In this document: positions 34,870-43,777 of the stretch, piece by piece | Layout: each line of letters opens with the position of its first letter | Position numbering within the stretch: position 1 is the stretch's first letter | Source of the DNA: Kluyvera sp046569695 | Lineage (GTDB): Bacteria; Pseudomonadota; Gammaproteobacteria; Enterobacterales; Enterobacteriaceae | Direction of reading: 5' to 3' | Assembly: GCF_046569695.1 (NCBI RefSeq) | Contig: NZ_JBKHUI010000001.1 | Span: 62,001 to 126,000 of the forward strand | DNA: 64,000 nt | Translations under genes and position numbers: made by a program | Notes under the pieces: generated by a model | Databases searched by the model: none | Told to the model about the DNA's origin: nothing | Seen by the model: only the letters and a program-made list of their open reading frames with translations

Positions 34870-35823
34870 TCAGGCAGTCAGGCTGCATTCAGGACGCTGC
34901 CCACTTAAAGCCTGTGCAAGGCTTGCCAACACCATTTCGCCCATGGCGGTCCGGGTTTCAATCGTGGCGCTTGCGCGGTGCGCTTGCAGCACGACGTTAT
35001 CCATCCCCAAAAGCGGTGCGGGAACGTTCGGTTCATCAACGAAAACGTCCAGCCCCGCGCCCTGAATTCGCCCGGCAACCAGGGCATCCACCAGATCCGG
35101 TTCATTGACCAGCTTGCCACGGGCAATATTGACGAGGAAACCGTTCTTACCGAGTGCGTCGAGTACCGCAGCGTCGACAATACCTTCCGCTTTATCAGCA
35201 GAGGCCGCAAGGATTAGTGCATCGCTCTGTCGGGCCAGGTCCTGTAGTCCGGCAATAAACGGATAGTCGAGGTCGCTCATCTGATGAAGATCGGTATAGG
35301 CAACCGGGCAACCAAACGCCGAGGCGCGCGTGGCGATGGCGCGTCCAACGCGGCCCATGCCAACGATGCCCACGCGCATACCGCTGAAGCGGCGGGAGAG
35401 GGGAATCGCCCCCGGATGCGGATTTTTTGCCCATTCACCGTGGCGTACCACACGATCGCCTGAGCAAATTCCCCGGCAGGTGGCAATCAGCATGCCAATG
35501 GCAAGGTCGGCAACGTCCTCAGTCAACGCACCTAGGGTGGCGGTAACGTGGATCTTACGTTTACGCGCATAGTCCAGGTCAACGGCATCAACGCCAACGC
35601 CGTTGATAGCGACGACTTCCAGCGCGGGCAGTTGCGCCATTAATGCATTGCTGATGCCGGTGTGACCGCCAGAAATGACGCCGCGAATGCTATTGCCATA
35701 TTCTTTGATAAACGCATCTTTATCTTCCAGCTCAAAGAAACGGTGTACGGTATAAAGCGCGTTTAATTTCTCGCTAATCGCGGGGATAAGGATCGGATTC
35801 AACTGCAGGATGTTGGGTTTCAT
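34870..35823 (-). CDS. D-isomer-specific 2-hydroxyacid dehydrogenase
   Basis: 317-residue dehydrogenase of the glyoxylate/hydroxypyruvate reductase type. The NAD(P) fold signature is GMRVGIVGMGRVGRAIATRA near residue 150. The substrate Arg is in VNIARGKLVNEPDLVDAL, and the catalytic His is in QAHRASATIETR. It probably interconverts a 2-oxoacid and a D-2-hydroxyacid in the sugar-acid pathway served by the neighbouring transporter. It lies 57 bp before the SDR gene in the transcript. Confidence 0.88.
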   Translation of the reverse strand: MKPNILQLNPILIPAISEKLNALYTVHRFFELEDKDAFIKEYGNSIRGVISGGHTGISNALMAQLPALEVVAINGVGVDAVDLDYARKRKIHVTATLGALTEDVADLAIGMLIATCRGICSGDRVVRHGEWAKNPHPGAIPLSRRFSGMRVGIVGMGRVGRAIATRASAFGCPVAYTDLHQMSDLDYPFIAGLQDLARQSDALILAASADKAEGIVDAAVLDALGKNGFLVNIARGKLVNEPDLVDALVAGRIQGAGLDVFVDEPNVPAPLLGMDNVVLQAHRASATIETRTAMGEMVLASLAQALSGQRPECSLTA

Positions 35824-35893
35824 TATGCTATATCCATAGTTACGGCCAATAAATGGCAGGCTAAATTTTTATGTTTACGTATGCCGGAGGCGA

Positions 35894-36271
35894 TTAGCCC
35901 AAGCGTCGCTCAAGTATTTCAATCGAGATATTTTGCGGACCGCGAATAAAACAGCCACGTACGCCGGGACGAATAGCGATCGGCTCCTGAGTGAATACCA
36001 CGCCCTTGTTTTTTAATTCGGTGACGGTTTCATCAAGGTTATCGACCGTCAGGCCAAAATGGTCGAGCCCCTGATAGGGCGGCAGCGGCGGTGGCGCAAC
36101 GCCGTCCCCCTCGGTGACCGGGGCGATGAAGATATTGATACCGGCTAAACGGATATCCACCTTGCCAGGCTTGCGAACGATCTCTGCGTTCAGGCAGCGT
36201 TCAAACCAGGCCGCTGTCAGTTCAGGGTCAGGACTACGCAACTGCAAATGATCCCATGTATATTCGGACAC
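35894..36271 (-). CDS. VOC (glyoxalase-fold) protein
   Basis: 125-residue vicinal-oxygen-chelate protein with two beta-alpha-beta-beta-beta modules. Likely metal ligands are His in TWDHLQLRSPD near residue 7, His in GLDHFGLTVDNL near residue 70, and Glu in NISIEILE near the end. It could be an isomerase, epimerase or lyase acting on a pathway intermediate. It starts at GTG 36271 with GAGGAG seven bases upstream. Confidence 0.85.
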   Translation of the reverse strand: MSEYTWDHLQLRSPDPELTAAWFERCLNAEIVRKPGKVDIRLAGINIFIAPVTEGDGVAPPPLPPYQGLDHFGLTVDNLDETVTELKNKGVVFTQEPIAIRPGVRGCFIRGPQNISIEILERRLG

Positions 36272-36356
36272 GTTTACTCCTCATCTCTATAATGCCGGTT
36301 TGAGCCACATGTGAACGAAGATAGCGACTCAAACCGGGTGAACCCGCGTTAACTTA

Positions 36357-37685
36357 TTAGTCCATTTCGATGCGGGATAATGGCCCCAGCAGGAATGAAT
36401 AAGCGAATGCGCCAATTAAACACATAATTCCCATCATATTGAGCGCCCAGAAGAATTGACCGGTTGCATGAAGGATATAGCCAATCATTATTGGCGTCGT
36501 GACGCCAGCGATATTAGCGGCGAGACTGGTGATACTACTGGTTAATCCAATGTATTGCCGTGGCGCTATTTCAGATACCGCCGCCCACGATGATGAACCG
36601 ACGCCTTGGGCAAAGAATGAGATAGTTAAAATAACGATAATCATCTCGTTAGAGGTTACAAAGTTAACGAGTAATATTGATGATCCTAGCAGCGTGCCGA
36701 TAATCAATGGCGCTTTTCTGGCTGCAGACATCGAATACCCACGACGAATGAAGAAGTCTGAGAAGAAACCTGCTAGTAATATCCCAGCGGTTGCCCCGAT
36801 GAACGGTAACGCCTGGAATATACCGACTTTGATCATCGTCATTTGGCGTTCTTCAACCAGGTAAGTCATAAACCAGGTCGTAAAGAAAACCAGAATGGCG
36901 TTATTACAAAATTTCCCCAGGCAAATAGCCAGGATTTGTCGATGCTTCAGCAGTCGCAGCGCGTTTTTCCAGTCAAAACGATCCCGTGTTTTTTTACCAA
37001 CCAACCCACCGCCGTCCTGAATATGCTTCAACTCGGCTTCGTTAACTGCTTTGTGATTTAACGGATCGCGATACCAGAGATACCATAAAATACCAAATAT
37101 TACGCCTGCGCCGCCGGTCAAATAAAAGGCGGAGCGCCAGCCAAAGCCGTTGGCGATCCACAGCAACAGGCCGGTGAATAGTGGCGTACCGATATATTGC
37201 CCCATAACGTAAACGCTGGTAGCAAAGCCGCGCTCACCGGTTGGAAACCACATGGTAACGGCGCGGGCATTTGATGGAAAAGCAGGGGCTTCAAGTGCGC
37301 CAATTGCCAGACGAGAACCAAAAAGCATATTAAAACCGCTTGCCACCCCTTGTGTCATGGTAGCCAGAGACCAGGTAATAAGGGAAAGCGCGTAGGCAAT
37401 ACGCGAGCCTAAAACATCCGCAATAATCCCTCCAGGAATGAGGGCAAATGCGTAGGTCAGACCAAATGCGGCGAAAATTTGCCCCATTTGAACTTTATCC
37501 AGTTGCAGGTCTTTACTGATAAATGGCGCCAGAATACCCAGGCTCGATCTGTCGACAAAGTTGATAATTGTCGCAAAGAGTATCAGGGCCAGCATGTAAT
37601 ATCTGATGCGAGTTGCCTTCTTTTGGGGAACTGCTCTGGCATCTATCGATGCCTCGCTCAGCTCTTGTTGTTGAATATTACTCAT
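36357..37685 (-). CDS. MFS transporter, anion:cation symporter family
   Basis: 442-residue major facilitator with twelve predicted membrane helices, of the anion:cation symporter family (ExuT, DgoT, GudP, GarP relatives). NFVDRSSLGILAPFISKDL in helix 1 is typical, as are the sugar-acid-family loop GSRLAIGALEAPAFPSNAR near residue 125 and a central hydrophilic loop with LNHKAVNEAELKHIQ. It probably imports a hexuronate, hexonate or similar acid by proton symport. AAGGACG precedes the ATG. It is the first gene of the operon. Confidence 0.9.
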   Translation of the reverse strand: MSNIQQQELSEASIDARAVPQKKATRIRYYMLALILFATIINFVDRSSLGILAPFISKDLQLDKVQMGQIFAAFGLTYAFALIPGGIIADVLGSRIAYALSLITWSLATMTQGVASGFNMLFGSRLAIGALEAPAFPSNARAVTMWFPTGERGFATSVYVMGQYIGTPLFTGLLLWIANGFGWRSAFYLTGGAGVIFGILWYLWYRDPLNHKAVNEAELKHIQDGGGLVGKKTRDRFDWKNALRLLKHRQILAICLGKFCNNAILVFFTTWFMTYLVEERQMTMIKVGIFQALPFIGATAGILLAGFFSDFFIRRGYSMSAARKAPLIIGTLLGSSILLVNFVTSNEMIIVILTISFFAQGVGSSSWAAVSEIAPRQYIGLTSSITSLAANIAGVTTPIMIGYILHATGQFFWALNMMGIMCLIGAFAYSFLLGPLSRIEMD

Positions 37686-37983
37686 ATTTTTCGTCCTTCA
37701 TGGATTTGTAGGTATACGGTATATTCGTTAACCCTTACAGACGGGGGTTAATCATTATTTTGTAAGATGTCTATCCAACCCAAATGCCCATCGATTTTCA
37801 TGAGCAACGGTTCTACGAATAAAAAATCGGTAAATTTACCTTCCGGAAGATTAATCCCGAGAAACCCCTTTTTTCTGTCGATTCCGTCGCTTGCTGTGTT
37901 TTTGGCTTTTAGGACATCAATTTGTCAGGCTTCACTGCATATGACGATTGATGGGTTTGACGTTAAATTAGCGAATTGCCGGG

Positions 37984-38219
37984 ATCAATCTTGATTAAAA
38001 AAATCAACACTCATATTTGTGCTGATAGTCCCGGAGTGTGATGCGGTAGCGATAGATTGAAATTGCTTGTTGACACCATCGTCTGAACGGTGGTCGGAAA
38101 ATGATTGTTAGAATATTGTGCTTATTTCGAAATAGCCCATGGATAATATTCTGGCTCTGGAACATATTCAGCCATTTTTGCGATCTATTTATCAGTTGAT
38201 TTAATTAATCAATCTTGAT
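37984..38219. promoter_or_regulatory. Divergent control region with two identical palindromes
   Basis: The 616-bp interval 37686-38301 between the MFS operon and the TRAP-protein gene has no supported gene. ATCAATCTTGATT occurs at 37984-37996 and again at 38208-38220. Each contains a perfect ATCAA-TC-TTGAT inverted repeat, and the copies are 224 bp apart. They look like paired operators for one regulator, perhaps the HTH-citrate-synthase protein encoded next to them. Confidence 0.55.
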
Positions 38220-38301
38220 TGACCAAAAATGTAAACGTACTGTTTTCTTATTCGGTTCAATTTATCACCCGTCCACAGCGGCATTTGGGAGAGTACAGGA
38301 A

Positions 38302-39276
38302 ATGGTATTTTCAACAGCAGGAAACCGTGAAAAGCGCCGTTTTAGCATCGGTTTTGAAGGCTCGATGGCAAGTTCACAGGGCGTTGGCATTCAGGAGATG
38401 GTTCGCGTTGCTGAGCAATCATCGCAAGGGGAAATGGTATTTGAACTTTATCCCGACGCAAAGCTGGGTAACGGCCCGAAAATGGTGGAGAGTGTCCAGC
38501 AGGGAGAGTTGGATATCTTTCTTGGCGGCGCGGGCTACTTTGCTGCGCTTGATGGGCGGATTAACATTTTTGATATTCCTTATCTTTTTGAAAACGTTGA
38601 GCAAGCCTACAAGGTAATGGACAGTGACTTCGGGCGTGACATGCTGGATGTCCTGGCTGCGAAAAAACTTAAAGGGCTGAGTTTTTGGGAAAACGGCATC
38701 CGTTCGTTTACCAATAACGTTAAACCGATCGTTCATCCTGATGATTTCTGCGGTCTGAAAATTCGCACCATGCCGGGCAATCAGGTACACGAAACATTAT
38801 GGCAAAGCGTGGGTATCGATACGCATCCTTTACCGTCTGGCGCTATCTATGCGGCGATTCAGGAAGGCGTTATCAATAGCCAGGAGCACCCAATTTCAGT
38901 GATTTATGCGCGACAACTTTTTGAAGTGCAGCGCTATCTCTCGCTGACGCGCCACATGTATGGTCCGCTTATTCAGGTGATGAATAGCGTCACCTTTACC
39001 TCGCTGAATAAGCCGCAGCAGGATATTTTGCTCAGCGCCTCTTACGCTGGCGCTGTGGCGACGCGGAATTTTTCTAATGAAAATGAAGCAACATTCCTTG
39101 CCCGGATGAAGCGCGCGGGATTGCAGGTTAATGACGTTGATCCCAAACCGTTCAGAGAATTGATGAAACCGGCGATAGAACGTGATTTTATCGACAAACA
39201 CGGTGATGACTGGTTGAGGAAGATTAATGCCATGCTGGCCGACGACGGCATCCCGCTTACCCGATCTCTCATTTGA
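38302..39276 (+). CDS. TRAP (DctP)-type solute-binding protein without signal peptide
   Basis: 324-residue DctP-family substrate-binding protein. Family features include the carboxylate-binding Arg in GLKIRTMPGNQVHE, the PSGAIYAAIQEGVIN segment, and FWENGIRSFTN. Bound ligands in this family are organic or sugar acids. Unusually, the protein begins with charged residues (MVFSTAGNREKRRFSIGF) and neither this start nor the longer frame to 38215 gives a signal peptide. No DctQ or DctM membrane gene is nearby. It may therefore be cytosolic and act as a ligand sensor with the next gene, 19 bp downstream. A lost signal sequence is the alternative. Confidence 0.8.
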   Translation: MVFSTAGNREKRRFSIGFEGSMASSQGVGIQEMVRVAEQSSQGEMVFELYPDAKLGNGPKMVESVQQGELDIFLGGAGYFAALDGRINIFDIPYLFENVEQAYKVMDSDFGRDMLDVLAAKKLKGLSFWENGIRSFTNNVKPIVHPDDFCGLKIRTMPGNQVHETLWQSVGIDTHPLPSGAIYAAIQEGVINSQEHPISVIYARQLFEVQRYLSLTRHMYGPLIQVMNSVTFTSLNKPQQDILLSASYAGAVATRNFSNENEATFLARMKRAGLQVNDVDPKPFRELMKPAIERDFIDKHGDDWLRKINAMLADDGIPLTRSLI

Positions 39277-39295
39277 TAGGTATCTGAGCTAAACC

Positions 39296-40522
39296 ATGCA
39301 ACCAAATATGAAGTTGGCCCCCTGGCTCACGCTGGATGAAGTTCAGGAATTTCTCGGCGTTCGTCCACAAACTATCTATGCGTATGTCAGTCGTGGATTA
39401 ATCGCGTCACACCCGGACCCGCAGAATACGCGTCGTAGCCTGTATAGCGCGGAAAACATTCAAAACCTGAAACTGAAAAAGCAGCAGGGAAGAAAACGCG
39501 AAACCCTTGCCGTTAATACATTGTTTGGTACCGAGCCAAGCATTCCAACGGCCATCTCTACCTTTGCCAAAGGTCATTTATATTATCGGGGAAAAGATGT
39601 TATTTCGTTTTCTGAAAACGCGACCCTTGAAGAGACGGCGCGTTTATTATGGAATGCCGAAATCACTTCTGGCTTTTCGGTCCTCACCCGGAATTATCCG
39701 CCGTCACCGCCGGAACGATCCCATGCGTTTATCGCTCTCGCTGAGGCAACGGCATCGGGCCATTCGACGCATGGCCGAACGCTTAAGGTTCTGCATGCTG
39801 AAGCCGCGACGCTTGTGGGCCACCTGGCTTCGACGTTTGGCGCGCTCAACCAACCCGAGATGGCGATTCATCAGCGTCTTGCTTTGGGGTGGGGCATGGA
39901 AAAAGAGATGGCGAATATCCTGCGCCGGGCGATGGTGCTGCTCGCCGATCACGAATTGACCAGTTCTGCGTTTGCCTCCCGGATCGCCGCTTCCAACGGC
40001 GCCTCATTACCCGCCTGTCTGCTTACCGGACTGGCGGCCTTTACCGGGCCGCTACATGGCGATGCTACCCAACGTGTCAAGGCGCTTTTTGATGAAGTTG
40101 AGCACTCAAATGCCGATCGGGTGGTGAACCGCTATCTCTCTTCGGCGCTGCCGATCCCGGGATTTGGCCATCATCTTTATCCCGATGGCGATCCGCGTGC
40201 CACCGCGCTGCTGGCAGAGTTTGAGCCGTCGCCGGAGATTGCAAAATTTATTGAAAAAGTGATTACGTTGACCGGCCTTCAACCCAACATTGATGTGGTA
40301 CTGGCCGCTCTGGTGGCTCGCTATCGTTTACAGGGCGATGCCGCGTTTGCGCTGTTCTCCATCGCCCGCAGCGTGGGACTACTGGCGCACGCCATGGAGC
40401 AAATTAATACTGGTAAAGTGATTCGCCCGCGTGGGCGGTATATAGGCCCAGAATTAGAGACGCTAAGCGATACCTGTTTCTCGGATAGCGTCGGGAGGCC
40501 GTGCCACTTTTCTCGCCAGTAA
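39296..40522 (+). CDS. HTH-citrate synthase fusion protein
   Basis: 408-residue protein. Residues about 10-50 form a MerR/excisionase-like helix-turn-helix (LTLDEVQEFLGVRPQTIYAY). From about residue 75 to the end is a citrate-synthase-fold domain. The citrate synthase active-site set looks complete: His in GPLHGDATQRV, His in GFGHHLYPDGDPRA, and Asp in LQPNIDVVLA, plus RPRGRYIGPE near the end. It may be an enzyme with a DNA-binding arm or a regulator that senses acyl-CoA or a tricarboxylate. It follows the signal-less TRAP protein in an apparent operon, divergent from the sugar-acid operon. Confidence 0.85.
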   Translation: MQPNMKLAPWLTLDEVQEFLGVRPQTIYAYVSRGLIASHPDPQNTRRSLYSAENIQNLKLKKQQGRKRETLAVNTLFGTEPSIPTAISTFAKGHLYYRGKDVISFSENATLEETARLLWNAEITSGFSVLTRNYPPSPPERSHAFIALAEATASGHSTHGRTLKVLHAEAATLVGHLASTFGALNQPEMAIHQRLALGWGMEKEMANILRRAMVLLADHELTSSAFASRIAASNGASLPACLLTGLAAFTGPLHGDATQRVKALFDEVEHSNADRVVNRYLSSALPIPGFGHHLYPDGDPRATALLAEFEPSPEIAKFIEKVITLTGLQPNIDVVLAALVARYRLQGDAAFALFSIARSVGLLAHAMEQINTGKVIRPRGRYIGPELETLSDTCFSDSVGRPCHFSRQ

Positions 40523-40654
40523 AGGGGTCAGTTTGGATATCGAAAATTATTGTACGTTAAGGTTGTTTTTTGACCACTAAGATGTGAGGAAACCGCTCTC
40601 TGAGCGGATTCTCGTATCTTGATGGGCGATGCTGAGAGCACCGCTCAAACGATC

Positions 40655-41050
40655 TTAAAAAGATCCTTCTGAATCTTTGATCTTAATAGTATATGTTTTA
40701 TCAAATTCCCCACCTGTCGATACATTAGTGCCAAACAATCCGCCTGATACTCGTACGGTGACGATCCCCGGCTTTACTGGTACTCCCTGAACCCTGACGC
40801 AATTGTGAGCTGGAGAATCATTACAATACCTTAAAGTTAATCCTGTATCGGATGGAGTTATTTCACCTACGAATCTTTCTTTTCCTCTAGAATCTAAAGA
40901 TGATACAGCACCACCATTTATATTTATTTCACTGGCATACAGTGTTCCTACTATAGCATCGTTAAGTGAATTACCATCAGGAGTAACATCAGCATGTAAT
41001 GTACATGCTGATACTGCAAATGAAATAAAAAGAACAGAAAATATCCTCAT
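40655..41050 (-). CDS. Small lipoprotein, candidate immunity protein
   Basis: 131-residue protein with a lipoprotein-type signal (MRIFSVLFISFAVSAC, Cys at residue 16), then about 115 mostly polar, beta-rich residues including two cysteines in LRYCNDSPAHNCVRV. Its ATG lies 2 bp after the stop of the effector gene. Directly following an effector and exported to the periplasm, it fits an immunity protein against a cell-wall or periplasm-active toxin. No family was recognised. AT content is higher than in the core genes around it. Downstream lies a CCGCTC-TCT-GAGCGG hairpin (40593-40607). Confidence 0.7.
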   Translation of the reverse strand: MRIFSVLFISFAVSACTLHADVTPDGNSLNDAIVGTLYASEININGGAVSSLDSRGKERFVGEITPSDTGLTLRYCNDSPAHNCVRVQGVPVKPGIVTVRVSGGLFGTNVSTGGEFDKTYTIKIKDSEGSF

Positions 41051-41052
41051 GG

Positions 41053-42231
41053 CTATTTTAATGGCTTGAAAACCACTCCCCCGAAAAATCTATTGATAAA
41101 AAATTGCAAATCTTTTTTCTGTTTAACCCAGTTAGTTGATTGCCCCCAGGAAAATAATTTTAAATTAACATATCCATTATTATCCTGTATTACAGGACCA
41201 TCCCATACAATCCAGTGCGTAGGTAATGTCGTGTTGTTTGTACTACCTTCAAGCAGTCCATCATTTATTAATGTCACAACTTTATAGCCTTGCTCTACAT
41301 ACTTATTTAAATCTCTGATTCCCTGGACACCAGCCTGAGTGATCCCTACATTACTGAACACTTTTTCATAACCGGCCTTTTCAAACCATTCAGTCAGTGT
41401 TTGCCACATTGTGATACCAGCCACTGGCGAATCAAGAGCATCAAAGCTCAGCATGGTATTCTCTGAATCCCTGAGTCCAGCCAGTGTCATCCAGTCAAGC
41501 CCTAAGATCCTTGGCTGACCTCCACCTGTATAAAACATACCTGAAGGGTGTTTACACCCTTCGCGAGGGGAGATGGTCAGTGCACCTATTTTAGTCTTTC
41601 CATACCGCCATAGTTCCCTGGCAGCTTGTGCATATACATCAGGACGGTCCATTTGAACACAGTAAATAAATGCAGCAGGTCCACATACACTTGCCCTATC
41701 CTGATAAGGGTAAGAATAATGATAAAATCTGTCGTTTATTTCAGAATCAATTTTGTTTTTTTCAAACGGATCCTGCGGTGTTCCGATAGGATATTCTTTC
41801 GCTATAAATGGACGTTCAGGAATGGTGATTTTTATCTGCTTTGTTTCGCCCCCCTGACTTTCAGGTTTCATTGTCCCTTTTGACTCAAAATAACAGGGGT
41901 TTTCACGTTTCACCGGAGACCAGGCTTTACCTGACGCAAATTCTTCCAGCGTGTACATCTTAGTGAACGGAACAGGCGTTACACAGTGCGTATGCAACAT
42001 GGTTTTTCGATAAAGCTTCATTTCCATAATATAAATGGTCGAGAGTGACTCATTTGTATTTCTGGTCATGTGACTCTGTGTTTCATAATTGCTCAGAAAC
42101 GGCTGTAGCTTCACATCCACCAGGGGGGATTTATGCCTGCTGGAGTCCATGCGATAAATACACAGGTCATACAGCAAAGAATCAGCCGGAACATTAGAGT
42201 TAATACGGGTACTGAGATGGTAAACAGCCAT
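41053..42231 (-). CDS. Putative T6SS effector with papain-like cysteine peptidase domain
   Basis: 392-residue protein directly downstream of a PAAR gene (2 bp). Residues 1-113 form an N-terminal region also found, truncated, in the second copy at 57 kb; it probably docks on the PAAR or VgrG spike. The C-terminal half has ASVCGPAAFIYCV near residue 183, the Cys-Gly-Pro form of C39/papain-fold peptidases, and LPTHWIVWDG near residue 348 as the likely catalytic His. A lipoprotein gene follows as candidate immunity, which favours a periplasmic target such as peptidoglycan peptides. No characterised effector family was recognised. The region is AT-rich relative to flanking genes. Confidence 0.72.
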   Translation of the reverse strand: MAVYHLSTRINSNVPADSLLYDLCIYRMDSSRHKSPLVDVKLQPFLSNYETQSHMTRNTNESLSTIYIMEMKLYRKTMLHTHCVTPVPFTKMYTLEEFASGKAWSPVKRENPCYFESKGTMKPESQGGETKQIKITIPERPFIAKEYPIGTPQDPFEKNKIDSEINDRFYHYSYPYQDRASVCGPAAFIYCVQMDRPDVYAQAARELWRYGKTKIGALTISPREGCKHPSGMFYTGGGQPRILGLDWMTLAGLRDSENTMLSFDALDSPVAGITMWQTLTEWFEKAGYEKVFSNVGITQAGVQGIRDLNKYVEQGYKVVTLINDGLLEGSTNNTTLPTHWIVWDGPVIQDNNGYVNLKLFSWGQSTNWVKQKKDLQFFINRFFGGVVFKPLK

Positions 42232-42233
42232 AA

Positions 42234-42755
42234 TTAATCCATTAATATATGCAGGTTAATATTTTCTGCGGATTCAGCATAATGCCATCCGGTAACCCCG
42301 TGTTCATCGGTAACAGCAGCTTCAGAACGTCCGTCCGGGAATATCAGAGTGTAGCGGCAACCAGCCATTAGCTGGCCATCGTCACCGGCGCACTGAAAGC
42401 GAATACAGTTCCGGGCGCCGGAATCCTGTGCCTGCTGCGCCGGGACAGGCGACTGAAGGGTATTGCGGGAGGTCAGAGAGCCGGTGCCTGTGCTGGTAGT
42501 CTGCGTGGCTGAACCGTACACATAGTGATCTGGGCAACGGCACAGCACTCTGTCACCTGTGGCCGCATACGCTTTGCCTTCTTCTGCCCAGTCCTGCGCG
42601 GAGGCCAGAATTTCAAAATACCCGTTACATTTGCTGCATGATGCCTTGTCGCCGGTCCGGGCTATTGCTTTACTTCCTTCAAACCAGGACGCAGTCGCTG
42701 AAATGATGTCTCCGTAACTCGTTTTATCACCAAGACAGGCCAGTGCTCTTGCCAT
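42234..42755 (-). CDS. PAAR-domain spike-tip protein, copy 1
   Basis: 173-residue protein. Residues 1-90 are a PAAR domain (MARALACLGDKTSYGDIISA, with repeated TGD turns and Cys/His residues CSKCNGYF and CRCPDHYV likely to bind the tip metal). After a Ser/Thr/Gln linker the last 65 residues form a small extension (CIRFQCAGDDGQLMAGCRYT onward) that may be an adaptor for the effector encoded next. Both ATG 42758 and 42755 are possible; 42755 has the better spacing to GAGGG. No other type VI secretion gene is in the window, so this is an orphan PAAR-effector-immunity island. Confidence 0.88.
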   Translation of the reverse strand: MARALACLGDKTSYGDIISATASWFEGSKAIARTGDKASCSKCNGYFEILASAQDWAEEGKAYAATGDRVLCRCPDHYVYGSATQTTSTGTGSLTSRNTLQSPVPAQQAQDSGARNCIRFQCAGDDGQLMAGCRYTLIFPDGRSEAAVTDEHGVTGWHYAESAENINLHILMD

Positions 42756-42813
42756 CATTAATCCCTCAATATATAAGCGGTTATACTCACCGGCATCATA
42801 CAATAATCACAAC

Positions 42814-42878
42814 TTAACCAAAATCTTCGGCTTCTGGTTGCCGGTACAGTGCCTGAATTCGGCATATCTGGGAGGGGC
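42814..42878 (-). pseudogene. Serine-recombinase C-terminal tail, copy 1
   Basis: The last 21 codons of a resolvase-type recombinase (CPSQICRIQALYRQPEAEDF, then Gly and stop at 42814). The gene is cut at 42878, where an unrelated permease fragment begins. The fuller remnant is in copy 2. Confidence 0.8.
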
Positions 42879-43557
42879 TGTTGCTGAACTGCTCAGCAAT
42901 ACGCTGCTGTTGGTGATAATTTCCGTTCCTCTCTGTGTGCTGGTAGGGGTAATGCTTGCCTGGCTCACGGAACGAACCTTCCTGGCCGGGCGCCGTATCT
43001 GGTCAGTTCTGGCCGTCACGCCGCTGGCGACCCCAGCTTTTGTGCAGAGCTACGCCTGGGTCAGTGCGGTGCTGTCCATTCATGGCTTGTGCGCCAGGGT
43101 CTTTCTCTCGGTGCTGGCCTATTACCCCTTTATTTATCTCCCGGTCTCTGCGGTAATGCGCCGCCTTGATCCGACGCTGGAAGATGTTGCCGCATCGTTA
43201 GGCACGCCGCCCTTGGCCGCTTTCTTCCGTATCGTTCTGCCCCAGCTGAAACTGGCTATCTGGGGCGGGGCCTTGCTGGTCACCCTGCATCTGCTGGCGG
43301 AATATGGCCTGTATGCGATGATCCGTTTTGATACCTTTACCACCGCCATTTACGATCAGTTCCAGTCGACGTTTAGCGGCACGGCGGCAAATATGCTGGC
43401 GGGCGTGCTGGCACTTTGCTGCCTGGTATTCCTGACGCTCGAAGGGACGAGGCGCGGCACAGCGCGCTATGCCCGTGTGGGTTCAGGTGCACCGCGCGAG
43501 CAGCATCGCCTGCAACTGAAGGTAGAGGGGAATGGCTGCGTGTTAGGCGATTATTGA
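42879..43557 (+). pseudogene. Fragment of an FbpB-type iron ABC permease
   Basis: The frame encodes about 210 residues of a ferric-iron-type ABC permease: AELLSNTLLLVIISVPLCV, AVTPLATPAFVQSYAWVSAV, and the inner-membrane coupling loop DVAASLGTPPLAAFFRIVLP. It lacks its own start, since the 5' end is the repeat boundary at 42878/42879. It also breaks off after the first half of the protein (TARYARVGSGAPREQHRLQL, then unrelated residues to TGA 43557). FbpB proteins usually have about 500-700 residues in two such halves. No substrate-binding or ATPase partner of this family is nearby. Confidence 0.82.
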
Positions 43558-43777
43558 CCGGTTCTCTCCGTTCGTTCGCGTGCCGGGGGGTTATTATCAT
43601 TCTGTATAATATCCTCCAGGCACCACCGCAGTGCACTCGCCCCACAAAACCTCCCCAAAATAGTGAACCAGCATCGCCGATAATCACTAACTCTATAATA
43701 AATAATATATTTTAAACCTGGCATACCCCTTGCTTAGATAAACCTGAAAGGGCAGCACACACAATTTGACCAATAGC

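Larger units (their letters stand above)
41892..42878. repeat. 987-bp direct repeat, copy 1
   Basis: This stretch recurs at 56,853-57,839 in the same orientation with a constant offset of 14,961 and no indel. Every section I compared by eye was identical. It spans codons 1-113 of the effector, the whole PAAR gene and the last codons of a serine recombinase. It ends abruptly inside two different sequences on each side. Confidence 0.93.
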
